NCBI GenBank assembly: GCA_964584755.1
Contig: CAZPAV010000005.1
Span: forward strand, 1 to 64,000
Origin: CAZPAV01 sp964584755
Lineage (GTDB): Bacteria; Actinomycetota; Acidimicrobiia; Spongiisociales; UBA5794
DNA length: 64,000 bases
Direction: 5' to 3'
The notes under the pieces were generated by a model that was not told the origin of the DNA, ran no database searches, and saw only the letters and a program-made list of their open reading frames with translations. Made by a program: the position numbers and the translations under genes. This document shows positions 14,770 through 23,164 of the stretch, one piece after another. The number at the start of each line of letters is the position of its first letter. Within the stretch, counting starts at the first letter, position 1.

Positions 14770-15737
14770 AGCAGATCCTCACCGCCGAGCCGGTGGATCT
14801 CGACGAGGAGGAGCCCGAGCTCGCGGCCCGTCGCGGCGTCGGGATCGGGAACGGAGACCACGACGGCGGGGGCACGGGTCTCCTTGAGGATGGGTGTGGA
14901 GCGGCCCGCCGTGGGAAGACCCAGATGTGCGGCGATCGCTCCGGCGAGGGCCTCCCCGGCGGCGCTCCGGCTGTGCTCGGAGGCGAAGTACCACACCGCG
15001 GCCGACCCTCCGCCGGCACGGGCGAGCGAGACGACGAGGGTGACGTCGAGGCGGTTGGCCCGACGGGCGCGGAGACGTTCCGGAGGGGAGGTGTCGATGC
15101 TGCGCGAGAGCAGCGGATGGGCGCCGTGGACCCGGAGGACCTCGGTGAGACCGAGCGCCGCCTCCCAGGTGGACGCGGCCTCGGCGGTGTCCCGACAGGC
15201 GGGATCGACGTAGATGCGAGCGCCCGTGACCGAGCGTGGCAGCGTGTGCAGCCACTCCCGTTCTCGCACCACCTCCCGGCCCGGCTTCGCGGTGGCGCGG
15301 CGCATCCGCCGGAGCTCGAGCGCCACCTCCCGGCCCGCGATGCCGTCCTCGGCCATGCGACGGTTCTGTTGGAAGTCGAGCAGCGCCTGCAGGGTGGCGG
15401 AACCGAAGATGCCGTCGACCTTGCCGCAGTCGAAGCCGAGCGCGTTCAGACTCCGCTGCAGCTCGGCCACGTCGTCCCCGCGCATCATCGGTACCCGGCG
15501 GTAGAGGAGCCGGTCGCCGAGCCGGTAGCCGGCCTCGATGAGGTTCCGCCACGTCTCGGGGCCCACGATCCCGTCGGCCGGCAGGCCGCGGGAGGTCTGG
15601 AAGCGACGGACGGCGGCCTCGGTGTGCTCGCCGTAGATCCCCCGGGGATCAGGGGCCGGGTCGAACCCGAGCGCGAAGAGCCGGCCCTGGATGTCCCGGA
15701 CCGGCTCACCTCGATCGCCGCGGTGGTAGAGCCTCAC
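14748..15737 (-). CDS. cwlM: CwlM-like peptidoglycan regulator with a dead amidase domain
   Basis: 329 residues from a GTG, with no signal peptide. Two peptidoglycan-binding-1 repeats come first (residues ~1-70, with GIYGEHTEAAVRRFQ, and ~80-145, with GIFGSATLQALLDFQ). An amidase_3 fold follows. The zinc ligands of active amidases are gone: the usual DPGHGG reads DPACRD, and the SIHAN region reads SLARA. In Mycobacterium, CwlM occupies this same place after trxA and acts inside the cell as an activator of MurA rather than as a hydrolase. Position, fold and lost ligands support the same role here; the mycobacterial C-terminal extension is absent. It is the last gene of the sigM-trxBA transcript. 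Confidence 0.8.
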   Translation of the reverse strand: MRLYHRGDRGEPVRDIQGRLFALGFDPAPDPRGIYGEHTEAAVRRFQTSRGLPADGIVGPETWRNLIEAGYRLGDRLLYRRVPMMRGDDVAELQRSLNALGFDCGKVDGIFGSATLQALLDFQQNRRMAEDGIAGREVALELRRMRRATAKPGREVVREREWLHTLPRSVTGARIYVDPACRDTAEAASTWEAALGLTEVLRVHGAHPLLSRSIDTSPPERLRARRANRLDVTLVVSLARAGGGSAAVWYFASEHSRSAAGEALAGAIAAHLGLPTAGRSTPILKETRAPAVVVSVPDPDAATGRELGLLLVEIHRLGGEDLLQPKNRR

Positions 15738-15763
15738 GGCATCATGTTCTCACAGCGACGCCG

Positions 15764-16090
15764 TCACCGGAGGTACTCGGCGAGCTCCGCCTCGAGCTGG
15801 GCCTTGCTGCGGGCTCCGACGAGGCGCTTCTTCTCCTGACCCTCCTGGAACACGATCATGGTCGGGATGCTCATCACGCCGTATTGCATCGCCGTGGCCT
15901 GGTTCTCGTCGACGTTGAGCTTGGCGACCTTCAGGCTCCCGGCCCGTTCCGCGGCGAGTTCCTCCAGCGGGCGCTCCATCATCTTGCACGGGCCGCACCA
16001 CTCGGCCCAGAAGTCGACGAGCGTCGGCGTCTCGTCGTTGATGACCGCCGTGAAGGTGGCGTCGTCGACGGTGATCGTGTTCTTTCCCAT
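15764..16090 (-). CDS. trxA: Thioredoxin
   Basis: 108 residues from an ATG with GAGGAGGAACG upstream. A complete thioredoxin fold with the active site WAEWCGPCK, the cis-proline loop SIPTMIVF, and the C-terminal helix KAQLEAELAEYL. It reduces disulfides in cytosolic proteins using electrons from the adjacent TrxB. It follows trxB by 47 bases and precedes the CwlM homologue by 26 bases, the order seen in mycobacteria. Confidence 0.96.
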   Translation of the reverse strand: MGKNTITVDDATFTAVINDETPTLVDFWAEWCGPCKMMERPLEELAAERAGSLKVAKLNVDENQATAMQYGVMSIPTMIVFQEGQEKKRLVGARSKAQLEAELAEYLR

Positions 16091-16137
16091 CGTTCCTCCT
16101 CGGGTGTCGATCGCGGTGGTGCGTGGCCGCCGCGGGG

Positions 16138-17058
16138 TCACTCTCCCTCGTGCTCGAGCCAGCGTTCCGCGTCGATGGCGGCCTGGCACCCCATGCCCGC
16201 GGCGGTGATCGCCTGCCGGTACACCTTGTCGACGACGTCGCCTGCCGCGAACACGCCGTCGACCGAGGTACGCGTCCCGTCGTGGGTGACGATGTACCCG
16301 GCGGCGTCGAGCTCGAGCTGGTCCTGGAACACTTTGGTATTGGGCGTGTGGCCGATGGCGAGGAAGAGGCCGTCGACCGCGAACACGGACGTCTCCCCGG
16401 TGCGGCGGTTCCTCAACCGGAGGCCGGTGACGAGATCGTCACCCAGGACCTCCTCGACCACGGTGTCCCAGATGACGTCGATCTTGGGATGCTCGAGCGC
16501 CCGACGCCCCATGATCTTCGACGCCCGCAACTCGTCCCGGCGGTGGATGATCGTCACCTTGGAGGCGAACTTCGTCAGGAAGAGAGCCTCTTCCATAGCG
16601 CTGTCGCCGCCGCCGACGATCGCCAGCTCCTTGTCCCGGAAGAAGAAGCCGTCACAGGTGGCGCAGGCCGAGACGCCGTGGCCGCGCAGACGGTCCTCGC
16701 CGGGAACGCCGAGCCAGCGGGCCGACGCCCCCGTGGAGATGATGACCGTCCGGGCGGTGTGCTCGTCCTCGCCCACCCACACGCGGAACGGGGAGGCGGC
16801 GAAGTCCACTCGCGTCACGTCGGAGGAGACGATACGCGTCCCGAACCGCTCCGCCTGCTTGCGCATGTTGTCCATGAGCTCGGGACCCATGATCCCGTCG
16901 GGGAACCCGGGGTAGTTCTCCACCTCCGTCGTCAACATGAGCTGTCCTCCCCGCTCCATGCCCTCGATCATGAGGGGCGCGAGGTCGGCCCGAGCGGCGT
17001 AGATGGCCGCGGTGAGCCCGGCAGGGCCCGATCCGATGATGAGCACCTTCTCGGTCAT
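16138..17058 (-). CDS. trxB: Thioredoxin-disulfide reductase
   Basis: 306 residues, starting MTEKVLIIGSGPAGLTAAIYAARA with an FAD GxGxxG motif. The redox-active disulfide is in SACATCDG around residue 135, followed by the NADPH-binding GGGDSAMEEA. The C-terminal FAD motif VFAAGDVVDKVYRQAITAAGMG closes the fold. It transfers electrons from NADPH to thioredoxin. The start has AGGAG five bases upstream. In actinobacteria this gene pair is commonly under the neighbouring ECF sigma factor, which fits the cotranscribed sigma/anti-sigma genes here. Confidence 0.96.
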   Translation of the reverse strand: MTEKVLIIGSGPAGLTAAIYAARADLAPLMIEGMERGGQLMLTTEVENYPGFPDGIMGPELMDNMRKQAERFGTRIVSSDVTRVDFAASPFRVWVGEDEHTARTVIISTGASARWLGVPGEDRLRGHGVSACATCDGFFFRDKELAIVGGGDSAMEEALFLTKFASKVTIIHRRDELRASKIMGRRALEHPKIDVIWDTVVEEVLGDDLVTGLRLRNRRTGETSVFAVDGLFLAIGHTPNTKVFQDQLELDAAGYIVTHDGTRTSVDGVFAAGDVVDKVYRQAITAAGMGCQAAIDAERWLEHEGE

Positions 17059-17060
17059 GG

Positions 17061-17357
17061 TCACTCCTGAACGTCTTCCCGAAGAACCCGCTTTCGCCAG
17101 ACCAACGCTCCGGCGAGGAGGAATATGCCGCCGGCGACCGCGTACGCGGCCTCGACGCCGATGAGCCGGCCCAGCGCACGGAAGGCACCGACCGCCAGCC
17201 AGAATCCGGCGAGGGTCACGAGGACGAGGAGGACGAGACCGAACGTGACCCAGGTGACGACGCCGGCGATCCGATCGATGCTCAGGGCACGGACCCGGGT
17301 CGCGAGGTCTTCGAGGAGGTCGGCGATCCTCGCCGGGTAGTCGGTGCGGTCGGCCAT
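17061..17357 (-). CDS. Small holin-like membrane protein
   Basis: 98 residues with an amphipathic N-terminal helix (RIADLLEDLATRVRALSIDRI), then two strong membrane helices (TWVTFGLVLLVLVTLAGFWLAVG and AAYAVAGGIFLLAGALVW) separated by a short loop, and a charged tail. The layout resembles the actinobacterial phage_holin_3_6/holin-X group, a structural label that says little about role. It lies between the anti-sigma gene and trxB, two bases before trxB. I do not know this gene from the corresponding mycobacterial block. Confidence 0.7.
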   Translation of the reverse strand: MADRTDYPARIADLLEDLATRVRALSIDRIAGVVTWVTFGLVLLVLVTLAGFWLAVGAFRALGRLIGVEAAYAVAGGIFLLAGALVWRKRVLREDVQE

Positions 17358-17368
17358 GGCGGCCGAGG

Positions 17369-18223
17369 TTAGTCGCCGGGGGGTGTGGTCCCGGTGACGG
17401 CGACGTCGCGCACCGTGCAGCCGTCGCGGGACACGACGACCACGGCGAGCGGCGCGCCGTTCGGATCCTCCGCCACCACGAACCACGACACGCCCTCGCT
17501 CCCCGAGGCGACACCGACGGGAACGAGCAGATCCGCCGGGACGTGGCGGTCGGCGAGCGCCGCGGAGACGGCCGAGGAACACGGCGCCGTCTCATCGGGC
17601 GGAAGGCGGGTCGGCTCCCCTCCGGGTTCGGGCCCGCGGCCCTCGAGCGCGGCGAGGACCTCGGCGGCGGAGGGGGCGGGCGCCTCGTAGGCCGTTGCGC
17701 CGACGGTGGCTCCCCGAGCGGTGGCGGTGGAGAGCTCCGTGGTGGCCGGCGCCGCGGTGGAAGGCACGGCGGCGTCCTCGGCCTCGCCGGCGGCCCGTTC
17801 CCGTGGCGTGGCCTGTGCGGCCGTGAGCGTCGTCTCGAGGGCGGCCTCGGAGGAGCCCACGGGGAGCCGGGTGCCGCCCCGGACGACGAAGACGACGGCG
17901 AGGAGGAGGACGCCGCCGGCGGCGAGGGCGGCCGCGAGCCGGTACCGAAGACGGGGCCGGGAGGGGACGGACCTCTCCGAACGGCCGGCGGGCAGGTCGA
18001 CGTGGAGCTCACGGCGGAGGGTCGAGAGCAGACGCTCCCGCTCGGCGGAGGTGAGACGAGGCGAGGGGGCGGAGCGGAGGAGGTCGCGGGTCCGACGCTG
18101 CTCGGCGAGCAGCTCCCGGAGCGCGGGGGAGTCCGCCAGCCGGCGCTCGAACGCGGCCGCCTCTCCCGGGGGGAGGACCCCCTCCAGGTAGGCGAGGACG
18201 AGATCGGAGTCGGGGACGTTCAT
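17369..18223 (-). CDS. Membrane anti-sigma factor (RsmA-like)
   Basis: 284 residues. The cytosolic N-terminal ~85 residues resemble an anti-sigma domain (DSDLVLAYLEGVLPPGEAAAFERRLADSPALRELL). One membrane helix follows at about residues 104-122, then an extracytoplasmic Ala/Thr/Pro-rich linker and a compact C-terminal domain. The HxxxCxxC zinc motif of many anti-sigma factors is absent. It overlaps the sigma gene by four bases (ATGA), so the pair is made together and the protein presumably holds that sigma factor inactive. Two cysteines outside the membrane (in APCSSA and DGCTV) could sense redox; this last point is inference. Confidence 0.78.
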   Translation of the reverse strand: MNVPDSDLVLAYLEGVLPPGEAAAFERRLADSPALRELLAEQRRTRDLLRSAPSPRLTSAERERLLSTLRRELHVDLPAGRSERSVPSRPRLRYRLAAALAAGGVLLLAVVFVVRGGTRLPVGSSEAALETTLTAAQATPRERAAGEAEDAAVPSTAAPATTELSTATARGATVGATAYEAPAPSAAEVLAALEGRGPEPGGEPTRLPPDETAPCSSAVSAALADRHVPADLLVPVGVASGSEGVSWFVVAEDPNGAPLAVVVVSRDGCTVRDVAVTGTTPPGD

Positions 18224-18795
18224 GGGTCGTTCGTTGGATGTTCGGTACCGGGCGCCAGGTTCCCCAGGAGCGCGGCGAGGCGTCGTCTTCCCCGAAAGAG
18301 CCGGCTCTTGACGGTCCCGGCGGGAACCCCCAGCGTATCGGCGGTCTCCTCCATCGAGAGACCCTCGAGATCGACCAGGACGAGCACCGCACGGAACTCG
18401 GCGGGCACGGCGGCGAGCGCGGCCTCGATCGAGGGACGGAGCTCGGCCGCCACGAACGCGTCCTGGGCAGCGGCATCCTCGGGATCGTGGTGGTCCGGCA
18501 GCGGATCGGTGGTCCGGCGTCCCGCACGCCGGAGGTGGTCGTAGCAGGTGTTCATCGTGACCCGGTAGAGCCACGTGGAGAACGCAGATCGCCCATCGAA
18601 CCGGTCGGCCTTGCGGAAGAGCGTGAGGAAGGTGTCCTGCGTGGCGTCGAGCGCCGCCTCCCGGTCCCGGAGCATCCGCAGGCAGACCCCGAAGACGCGG
18701 TCCTCGTGCGCCCGGACGAGCTCCTCGAACGCGGCCGTCTCGCCGGCGAGGTAGCGGCGCAGGAGCTCGGCGTCGGTCGCGGCCCGATGGGTCAT
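18220..18795 (-). CDS. ECF RNA polymerase sigma factor, SigM-like
   Basis: 191 residues. Region 2 spans about residues 10-90 (LLRRYLAGETAAFEELVRAHEDRVFGVCLRML...DATQDTFLTLFRKADRF...STWLYRVTMNTCYDHLRR). Region 4 is near the C-terminus with the helix-turn-helix LVDLEGLSMEETADTLGVPAGTVKSRLFRGR. There is no region 1.1 or 3, so it is an ECF factor. Directly followed by an anti-sigma gene and trxBA, it holds the position of sigM in Mycobacterium, where the regulon concerns the envelope and secreted proteins. No clear ribosome binding site precedes the ATG. Confidence 0.9.
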   Translation of the reverse strand: MTHRAATDAELLRRYLAGETAAFEELVRAHEDRVFGVCLRMLRDREAALDATQDTFLTLFRKADRFDGRSAFSTWLYRVTMNTCYDHLRRAGRRTTDPLPDHHDPEDAAAQDAFVAAELRPSIEAALAAVPAEFRAVLVLVDLEGLSMEETADTLGVPAGTVKSRLFRGRRRLAALLGNLAPGTEHPTNDP

Positions 18796-18817
18796 CGGGA
18801 GGGATTCTCGTCGGTCC

Positions 18818-20110
18818 TCAAGGCAGGAAGCGAACCTCGGAGAGCGCGGCCCGGTAGGAACCGTCGTCCTGGCGCGGGAGGTCGACGAACCAGAGCAGCC
18901 ACACGCCTCCGTCGCGGTCGGGGAGCGTGAGGCGACTCGGGGCGGCGATGAGGAGCCCCGAGGCCACGTCCTCCCATGCCGCCGGGTCCTCCGGGACCTC
19001 GGGGGACCAGCCGATCCGGAAACGGGAGCCCGGGGTGCCCACGATCTCCATGGTGTGGGGGGTGCCCGCGACGGTGAGCACGACGCCGACTCCCGCCTTG
19101 ATCTCGGTGAGCGGGCGGGAGTAGGTCTCGGTGTGCCACGCGGTGGCGGGATCGCCGTCGACCGCCAGCGGGGCGAGGGAGTCCTCCTCGATGCCGTCCC
19201 CGAGGGGGTCGTACACCGCGATCTCCGCGGGGAGCGGGGTGCCGTCGTCGACCGGGGACGGTGCCGGGGGCGGAGCGGCCCGGGCCGGAGGGGGTGTCGT
19301 GCCGAGTGCGGCGGGAAGGCGGAACGGGGCTCCGGCGTCGTCGCCGATGCCCAGTCCTGCCGCGGCGAGCCCGACGAGGAGGGCGGCGAGGGAGAGGAAG
19401 GCCAGGAGCCAACGGAGCGTTCCCGGACGGCGTGCGGAGGATCGGCGGGCGGCTGGGATCCCGCGGAGCGCCCCCGCCAGACCCGCGGCGTCGAGCCGTC
19501 CCTCCTCCGCCGCCACGAGGGCGTCGTCGAGGGAGGGGGGAACGCCCTCCACGACGTGGGAGGGCAGCACGTTGGCGTCGAGCGAGCCGGTGATCGCCTG
19601 GCGCAGGGCGACCGCGAGCGCCCGAGTGTCGTCCTCGGCCGTGGCCGGCGGGTGGAGGCGGCCGAACCCGCCGAGCTTGGCGGGGTGGGCGGCCGAGAAG
19701 TGGATCGTCGTCGCGTCGATGGCCCCGTGGACGCCTCCGATCGCGTGGAACGCGGCGAGGCCGTCGGCGAGGCCGGCCGCGTTGGGGAGGAACTCGGTGG
19801 CCGGGAACACCTCCCCGGCGCGAAGCCGGTCGGCGACCGACACCGCGCCGTCCCACTCCGAGATCGAGTACGTCGCCGCGGCCTCGGCACCGGCCGCGTA
19901 CACCTGCTGGAGGTGGGGGTGACTCGTCGCCGCGGCGGCGCGCACCGGGGCGAGGAAGGCGGCGGCCCGCTCCGGGCCGGCGTCGGGGGGGAGGAACCGG
20001 ACGAGCACCGGCCGGTCGAGCTCGGTGTCGGTCGCCAACCATTCCTCGATGTCTCCGTCGCGACCGAGCCGAACGTGGAGCCGGTAGCGGGCCGGGAGAC
20101 GCGGCGGCAT
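18818..20110 (-). CDS. MviN-type pseudokinase with a TM helix and extracytoplasmic sugar-binding-like domain
   Basis: 430 residues. Residues 1-215 follow a Ser/Thr kinase fold without its catalytic residues: the ATP-lysine position reads VLVRFL, the HRD loop reads VHGAIDATTIHF, and DFG reads GGFG. One membrane helix lies at ~232-254. A Pro-rich linker follows, then a C-terminal domain from ~290 resembling a discoidin/F5-8C fold (PLAVDGDPATAWHTETYS). This is the arrangement of the C-terminal half of mycobacterial MviN (Rv3910), whose pseudokinase binds FhaA to control peptidoglycan synthesis. Here the MurJ flippase half is missing. It sits immediately upstream of the sigma factor, as in Mycobacterium. 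Confidence 0.8.
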   Translation of the reverse strand: MPPRLPARYRLHVRLGRDGDIEEWLATDTELDRPVLVRFLPPDAGPERAAAFLAPVRAAAATSHPHLQQVYAAGAEAAATYSISEWDGAVSVADRLRAGEVFPATEFLPNAAGLADGLAAFHAIGGVHGAIDATTIHFSAAHPAKLGGFGRLHPPATAEDDTRALAVALRQAITGSLDANVLPSHVVEGVPPSLDDALVAAEEGRLDAAGLAGALRGIPAARRSSARRPGTLRWLLAFLSLAALLVGLAAAGLGIGDDAGAPFRLPAALGTTPPPARAAPPPAPSPVDDGTPLPAEIAVYDPLGDGIEEDSLAPLAVDGDPATAWHTETYSRPLTEIKAGVGVVLTVAGTPHTMEIVGTPGSRFRIGWSPEVPEDPAAWEDVASGLLIAAPSRLTLPDRDGGVWLLWFVDLPRQDDGSYRAALSEVRFLP

Positions 20111-20128
20111 CGTCGGACCGTCGCGGAG

Positions 20129-20863
20129 TCAGTCGGCGCGGAGCAGCGTCAGGGATTCGGGGAGCGTCACGTAGCCTTCCCGTTCGTAGAGGTGGATGGC
20201 GATCGCGTTGTCGAGCTGGGTGTTGAGGAGCATCGCGTGGGAGCCGGCGTCGCGGGCGCTGCGGGCCGCGGCCCGCACCAGGGAGCGTCCCATGCCCTGC
20301 CCCTGCCAATCGGGGTGGACCGCCACCCGCTGCAGGTAGGAGATCGCATGCCCGTACCCGACGACGGCGTAGGCGACGGGATCACACTCGGGTCCACGGA
20401 CGACGAACACCCGGCTCTTCGTGGTGGCGTCGAGAGCCTCCTGCAGGCCGAGGTGATCGAAGCGCCAGAAGCGGGGGAACGCGGCACGATCGATCCGAAG
20501 CAGGGGGTCGAGATCGTCGCGGGCCGCTTCGACGATGAGGTGGTCGGGGCAGGAGAGGGTGGCGTGGAGGTCGAGCCGCATGAGCGCCAGGCGCAGGAAC
20601 TCCTCGTACCCGGCGGCCCGCCACGATCGCTGCGCCGAGCCGGGTAGTGGCGGGGAGATCACCGCGGGGGCACCGAGGGAGCGGAGCTTCACCGTGCACG
20701 CCTCGAGGAACCCGGCGCCGCCGCGCACGAGACGTAGCGAGGCGTCCGCCACGGCGTCGTTCCAGGGGCGAGCCTCGGCCCGGGCCCAGCCCCGGCGTAG
20801 GGTGAGGGGTCCCGGCCAGGACCCGCGCTGGAGCACGGGTAGTGGGCTCTCCGCAAGTGCCAT
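20129..20863 (-). CDS. GNAT-family N-acetyltransferase
   Basis: 244 residues. The C-terminal ~150 residues form a GNAT domain: the acetyl-CoA loop is QRVAVHPDWQGQGMGRSLVRAAARSA and the C-terminal strand is NAIAIHLYEREGYV, as in RimI-like enzymes. The N-terminal ~95 residues may be a second, degenerate GNAT half (RSWRAAGYEEFLRLALMRLDL). The substrate cannot be read from sequence. The start is the ATG five bases after GGAG; a GTG three bases upstream is also in frame. It is first in the minus-strand block leading to sigM and diverges from the deacetylase gene. Confidence 0.85.
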   Translation of the reverse strand: MALAESPLPVLQRGSWPGPLTLRRGWARAEARPWNDAVADASLRLVRGGAGFLEACTVKLRSLGAPAVISPPLPGSAQRSWRAAGYEEFLRLALMRLDLHATLSCPDHLIVEAARDDLDPLLRIDRAAFPRFWRFDHLGLQEALDATTKSRVFVVRGPECDPVAYAVVGYGHAISYLQRVAVHPDWQGQGMGRSLVRAAARSARDAGSHAMLLNTQLDNAIAIHLYEREGYVTLPESLTLLRAD

Positions 20864-20944
20864 CACATCTCCACTCGACGTCCGAGCGCTCCGATAGCGT
20901 ACCGTCCCTCTCCCCTACCCGAAGCGACGAGGAGGTCGGAGGCG

Positions 20945-21946
20945 ATGCGGGTGGCGTTGGTCTCCCATCCCACCATGGACGAACACCGTGGCCCCGCGGG
21001 ACATCCGGAGCGGCCCGAGCGTACCGCCGCGGTCGTGGCGGGGATCCGCGCCACCGCTCCGGCGCTCGTGGAGATCGCGGCACCGCCGGTGTCACGCGCC
21101 GATCTCGAGCGCGTCCACGACCCCGGGTACGTCGCGAGCATCGCGAGCTTCTGCGCTTCCGGTGGTGGCGCCCTCGATGCCGACACGTACGCCGTCGCCG
21201 CGTCGTGGGAGGCGGCCCGGCGGGCCGCCGGAGCGGGGTGGGCCGGGGTGGAGGTGCTCCGTGGCGCGCGGGCCGACGTCGCGTTCTGTGCCGTCCGCCC
21301 ACCGGGACACCACGCGGAGCGATCCCGAGCCATGGGGTTCTGCCTGTTCAACAACGTCGCGATCGTCGCGGCACGGCTGCGACGGGAAGGCGAGCGCGTC
21401 GCCATCGTCGACTGGGACGTGCATCACGGGAACGGGACGCAGCACGCGTTCTGGCGGGACGACGCGGTCCTGTACCTGTCGCTCCACGAGCATCCGTTCT
21501 ATCCGGGAAGCGGCACGCGCGAGGAGACGGGCGAGGGCCCGGGCGCCGGGTACACGGTGAACGTCCCGCTCCCGCCGGGGAGCGGCGGCTCGGCATACCG
21601 GGACGCGTTCGCCCGACTCGTGGTCCCCGTCCTGACGAGGTTCGCCCCCGACTGGGTGCTCGTGAGCGCCGGATACGACGCGGAGCGGGTCGATCCGCTC
21701 GCCGACCAGCGCCTCGAGGCCGACGACTACCGGATGATGGCCGCCGCGGTGGCCGGGACGGTGCCGCGTCGGCGTCTCGTCTTCCTGCTCGAGGGCGGAT
21801 ACGACCTCGACGGGCTCAGGGCCGCCGCCGCGGCGACGATCCGAGGTGCGTGCTCGGACGGGACGGCGCCGCCGCCGCTCGCCGCGCCCGTCCCGGCGGT
21901 CGACGCCGCGATCGCCGTTCACCGGCGCAGGTGGGGCCTTCTCTGA
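20945..21946 (+). CDS. Histone deacetylase-family (acetoin utilisation/polyamine type) deacetylase
   Basis: 333 residues. Zinc-dependent deacetylase of the HDAC superfamily, acting on acetylated lysines or polyamines in bacteria. Motifs in order: HPERPERTAAV near the N-terminus, RPPGHHAERSRAMGFCLFNN (catalytic His pair), VDWDVHHGNGTQ (zinc ligands Asp and His), and VSAGYDAERVDPLA (third ligand and substrate pocket). All catalytic residues are present and the length is standard. The RBS is GGAGG near 20930. It diverges from a GNAT acetyltransferase; the two could act on the same substrate, but that is only suggestive. Confidence 0.92.
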   Translation: MRVALVSHPTMDEHRGPAGHPERPERTAAVVAGIRATAPALVEIAAPPVSRADLERVHDPGYVASIASFCASGGGALDADTYAVAASWEAARRAAGAGWAGVEVLRGARADVAFCAVRPPGHHAERSRAMGFCLFNNVAIVAARLRREGERVAIVDWDVHHGNGTQHAFWRDDAVLYLSLHEHPFYPGSGTREETGEGPGAGYTVNVPLPPGSGGSAYRDAFARLVVPVLTRFAPDWVLVSAGYDAERVDPLADQRLEADDYRMMAAAVAGTVPRRRLVFLLEGGYDLDGLRAAAAATIRGACSDGTAPPPLAAPVPAVDAAIAVHRRRWGLL

Positions 21947-22035
21947 CGTCGTGCCCCGTCGCGGCGGCATCCCGGTCAAGATCCCCGCGTCCGGAGCCGA
22001 TATCCCCCTTGGTCGGATCTCAGGGAGAACGGAAC

Positions 22036-23127
22036 GTGGAAGAAGTGCCGCCGTCGCTCGACGAACTGCTCAAGAGACTCATGGAGGTCGAAGGCTCGGA
22101 CCTCCACCTCAAGGTCGGGTCGCCCCCGGCCTTCCGCATCGACGGGGTCCTGCACCGGGCCAATCTACCGTCCCTCACCGCCCGGGACACCGAGCGCTTC
22201 CTCGAGGAGATCCTCCCGGGGCGACTGCGGGAGGCGTTCGACGAGACCGGCGAGGCAGACTTCGCCCACGGCGTTCCTGCCCTTGGACGGTTCCGCGTGA
22301 ACTGCTACCGCCAGCGGGGCTCGGTGAACGTCGTCATCCGGGCCGTCCGCCCCGCCAGCCAGGGGTTCGTCGAGCTCGGGCTCCCGGCCGTGGTCGAGCG
22401 TCTCGCCGCGGAGCCGCGGGGGATCGTGCTGGTCACCGGACCCACCGGCTCGGGCAAGACGACGACGATCGGCGCGATGATCGACCACATCAACGCCACC
22501 CGTCGGGTGAACATCATCACCCTCGAGGACCCGATCGAGATCCTCCATCCCGACAAGCTCGCGATCGTGAGCCAGCGCGAGGTGGGCGTCGACACGCACT
22601 CGTTCCGGGAGGGCCTGCGGCGGATCCTTCGCCAGGACCCCGACGTGATCTTCATCGGCGAGATGCGGGATCGGGAGACCGTGGAGGCGGCGTTGCAGGC
22701 CGGAGAGACGGGTCACCTCGTGCTCTCCACCCTGCACACCGTCGATGCCACCGAGACGATCAATCGGGTAATCGATTTCTACCCCCCGTATCTGGAACGG
22801 CAGGTGAGGACGGTCCTGGCGACGACCCTGCGCGGGATCGTCAGCCTGCGGCTCCTGCCGCGGGCCGACGGCAAGGGGCGGATCCCGGCGGTCGAGGTGC
22901 TCGTCAACACCGAACGGGTCTTCGAGCGGATCGTCGACCCCGAGCAGACGCACACGATCCACGAGGTCATCGCCGAGGGCGCGTACTACGGGATGCAGAC
23001 GTTCGACCAGGCGCTCTTGAAGCTGTACGCCGACGGGCTGGTCACCTTCCAGGACGCCCTCGCCTTCGCCTCCGAACCGACGAGCTTCAAGCTCGCGGTG
23101 CAGAACCGGGGCCTGCTGAGCGCGTAG
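22036..23127 (+). CDS. pilT: Type IV pilus retraction ATPase PilT
   Basis: 363 residues from a GTG eight bases after GGGAG. Residues ~5-100 are the N-terminal PAS-like domain (DELLKRLMEVEGSDLHLKVGSPPAFRIDG). Walker A is GPTGSGKTTT, the Asp box is TLEDPIEIL, Walker B is DPDVIFIGEMRD, and the His box is LSTLHTVDATE. The family-specific AIRAGxTxQ-type tail is replaced by AVQNRGLLSA. PilT hexamers retract pili in twitching motility. No pilin, PilB or PilC gene lies nearby, so this is an orphan copy whose partner cannot be named from the window. Confidence 0.9.
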   Translation: MEEVPPSLDELLKRLMEVEGSDLHLKVGSPPAFRIDGVLHRANLPSLTARDTERFLEEILPGRLREAFDETGEADFAHGVPALGRFRVNCYRQRGSVNVVIRAVRPASQGFVELGLPAVVERLAAEPRGIVLVTGPTGSGKTTTIGAMIDHINATRRVNIITLEDPIEILHPDKLAIVSQREVGVDTHSFREGLRRILRQDPDVIFIGEMRDRETVEAALQAGETGHLVLSTLHTVDATETINRVIDFYPPYLERQVRTVLATTLRGIVSLRLLPRADGKGRIPAVEVLVNTERVFERIVDPEQTHTIHEVIAEGAYYGMQTFDQALLKLYADGLVTFQDALAFASEPTSFKLAVQNRGLLSA

Positions 23128-23164
23128 GACGCCGCGAACGGGCACGCCCATTACCCTGGCGGCG

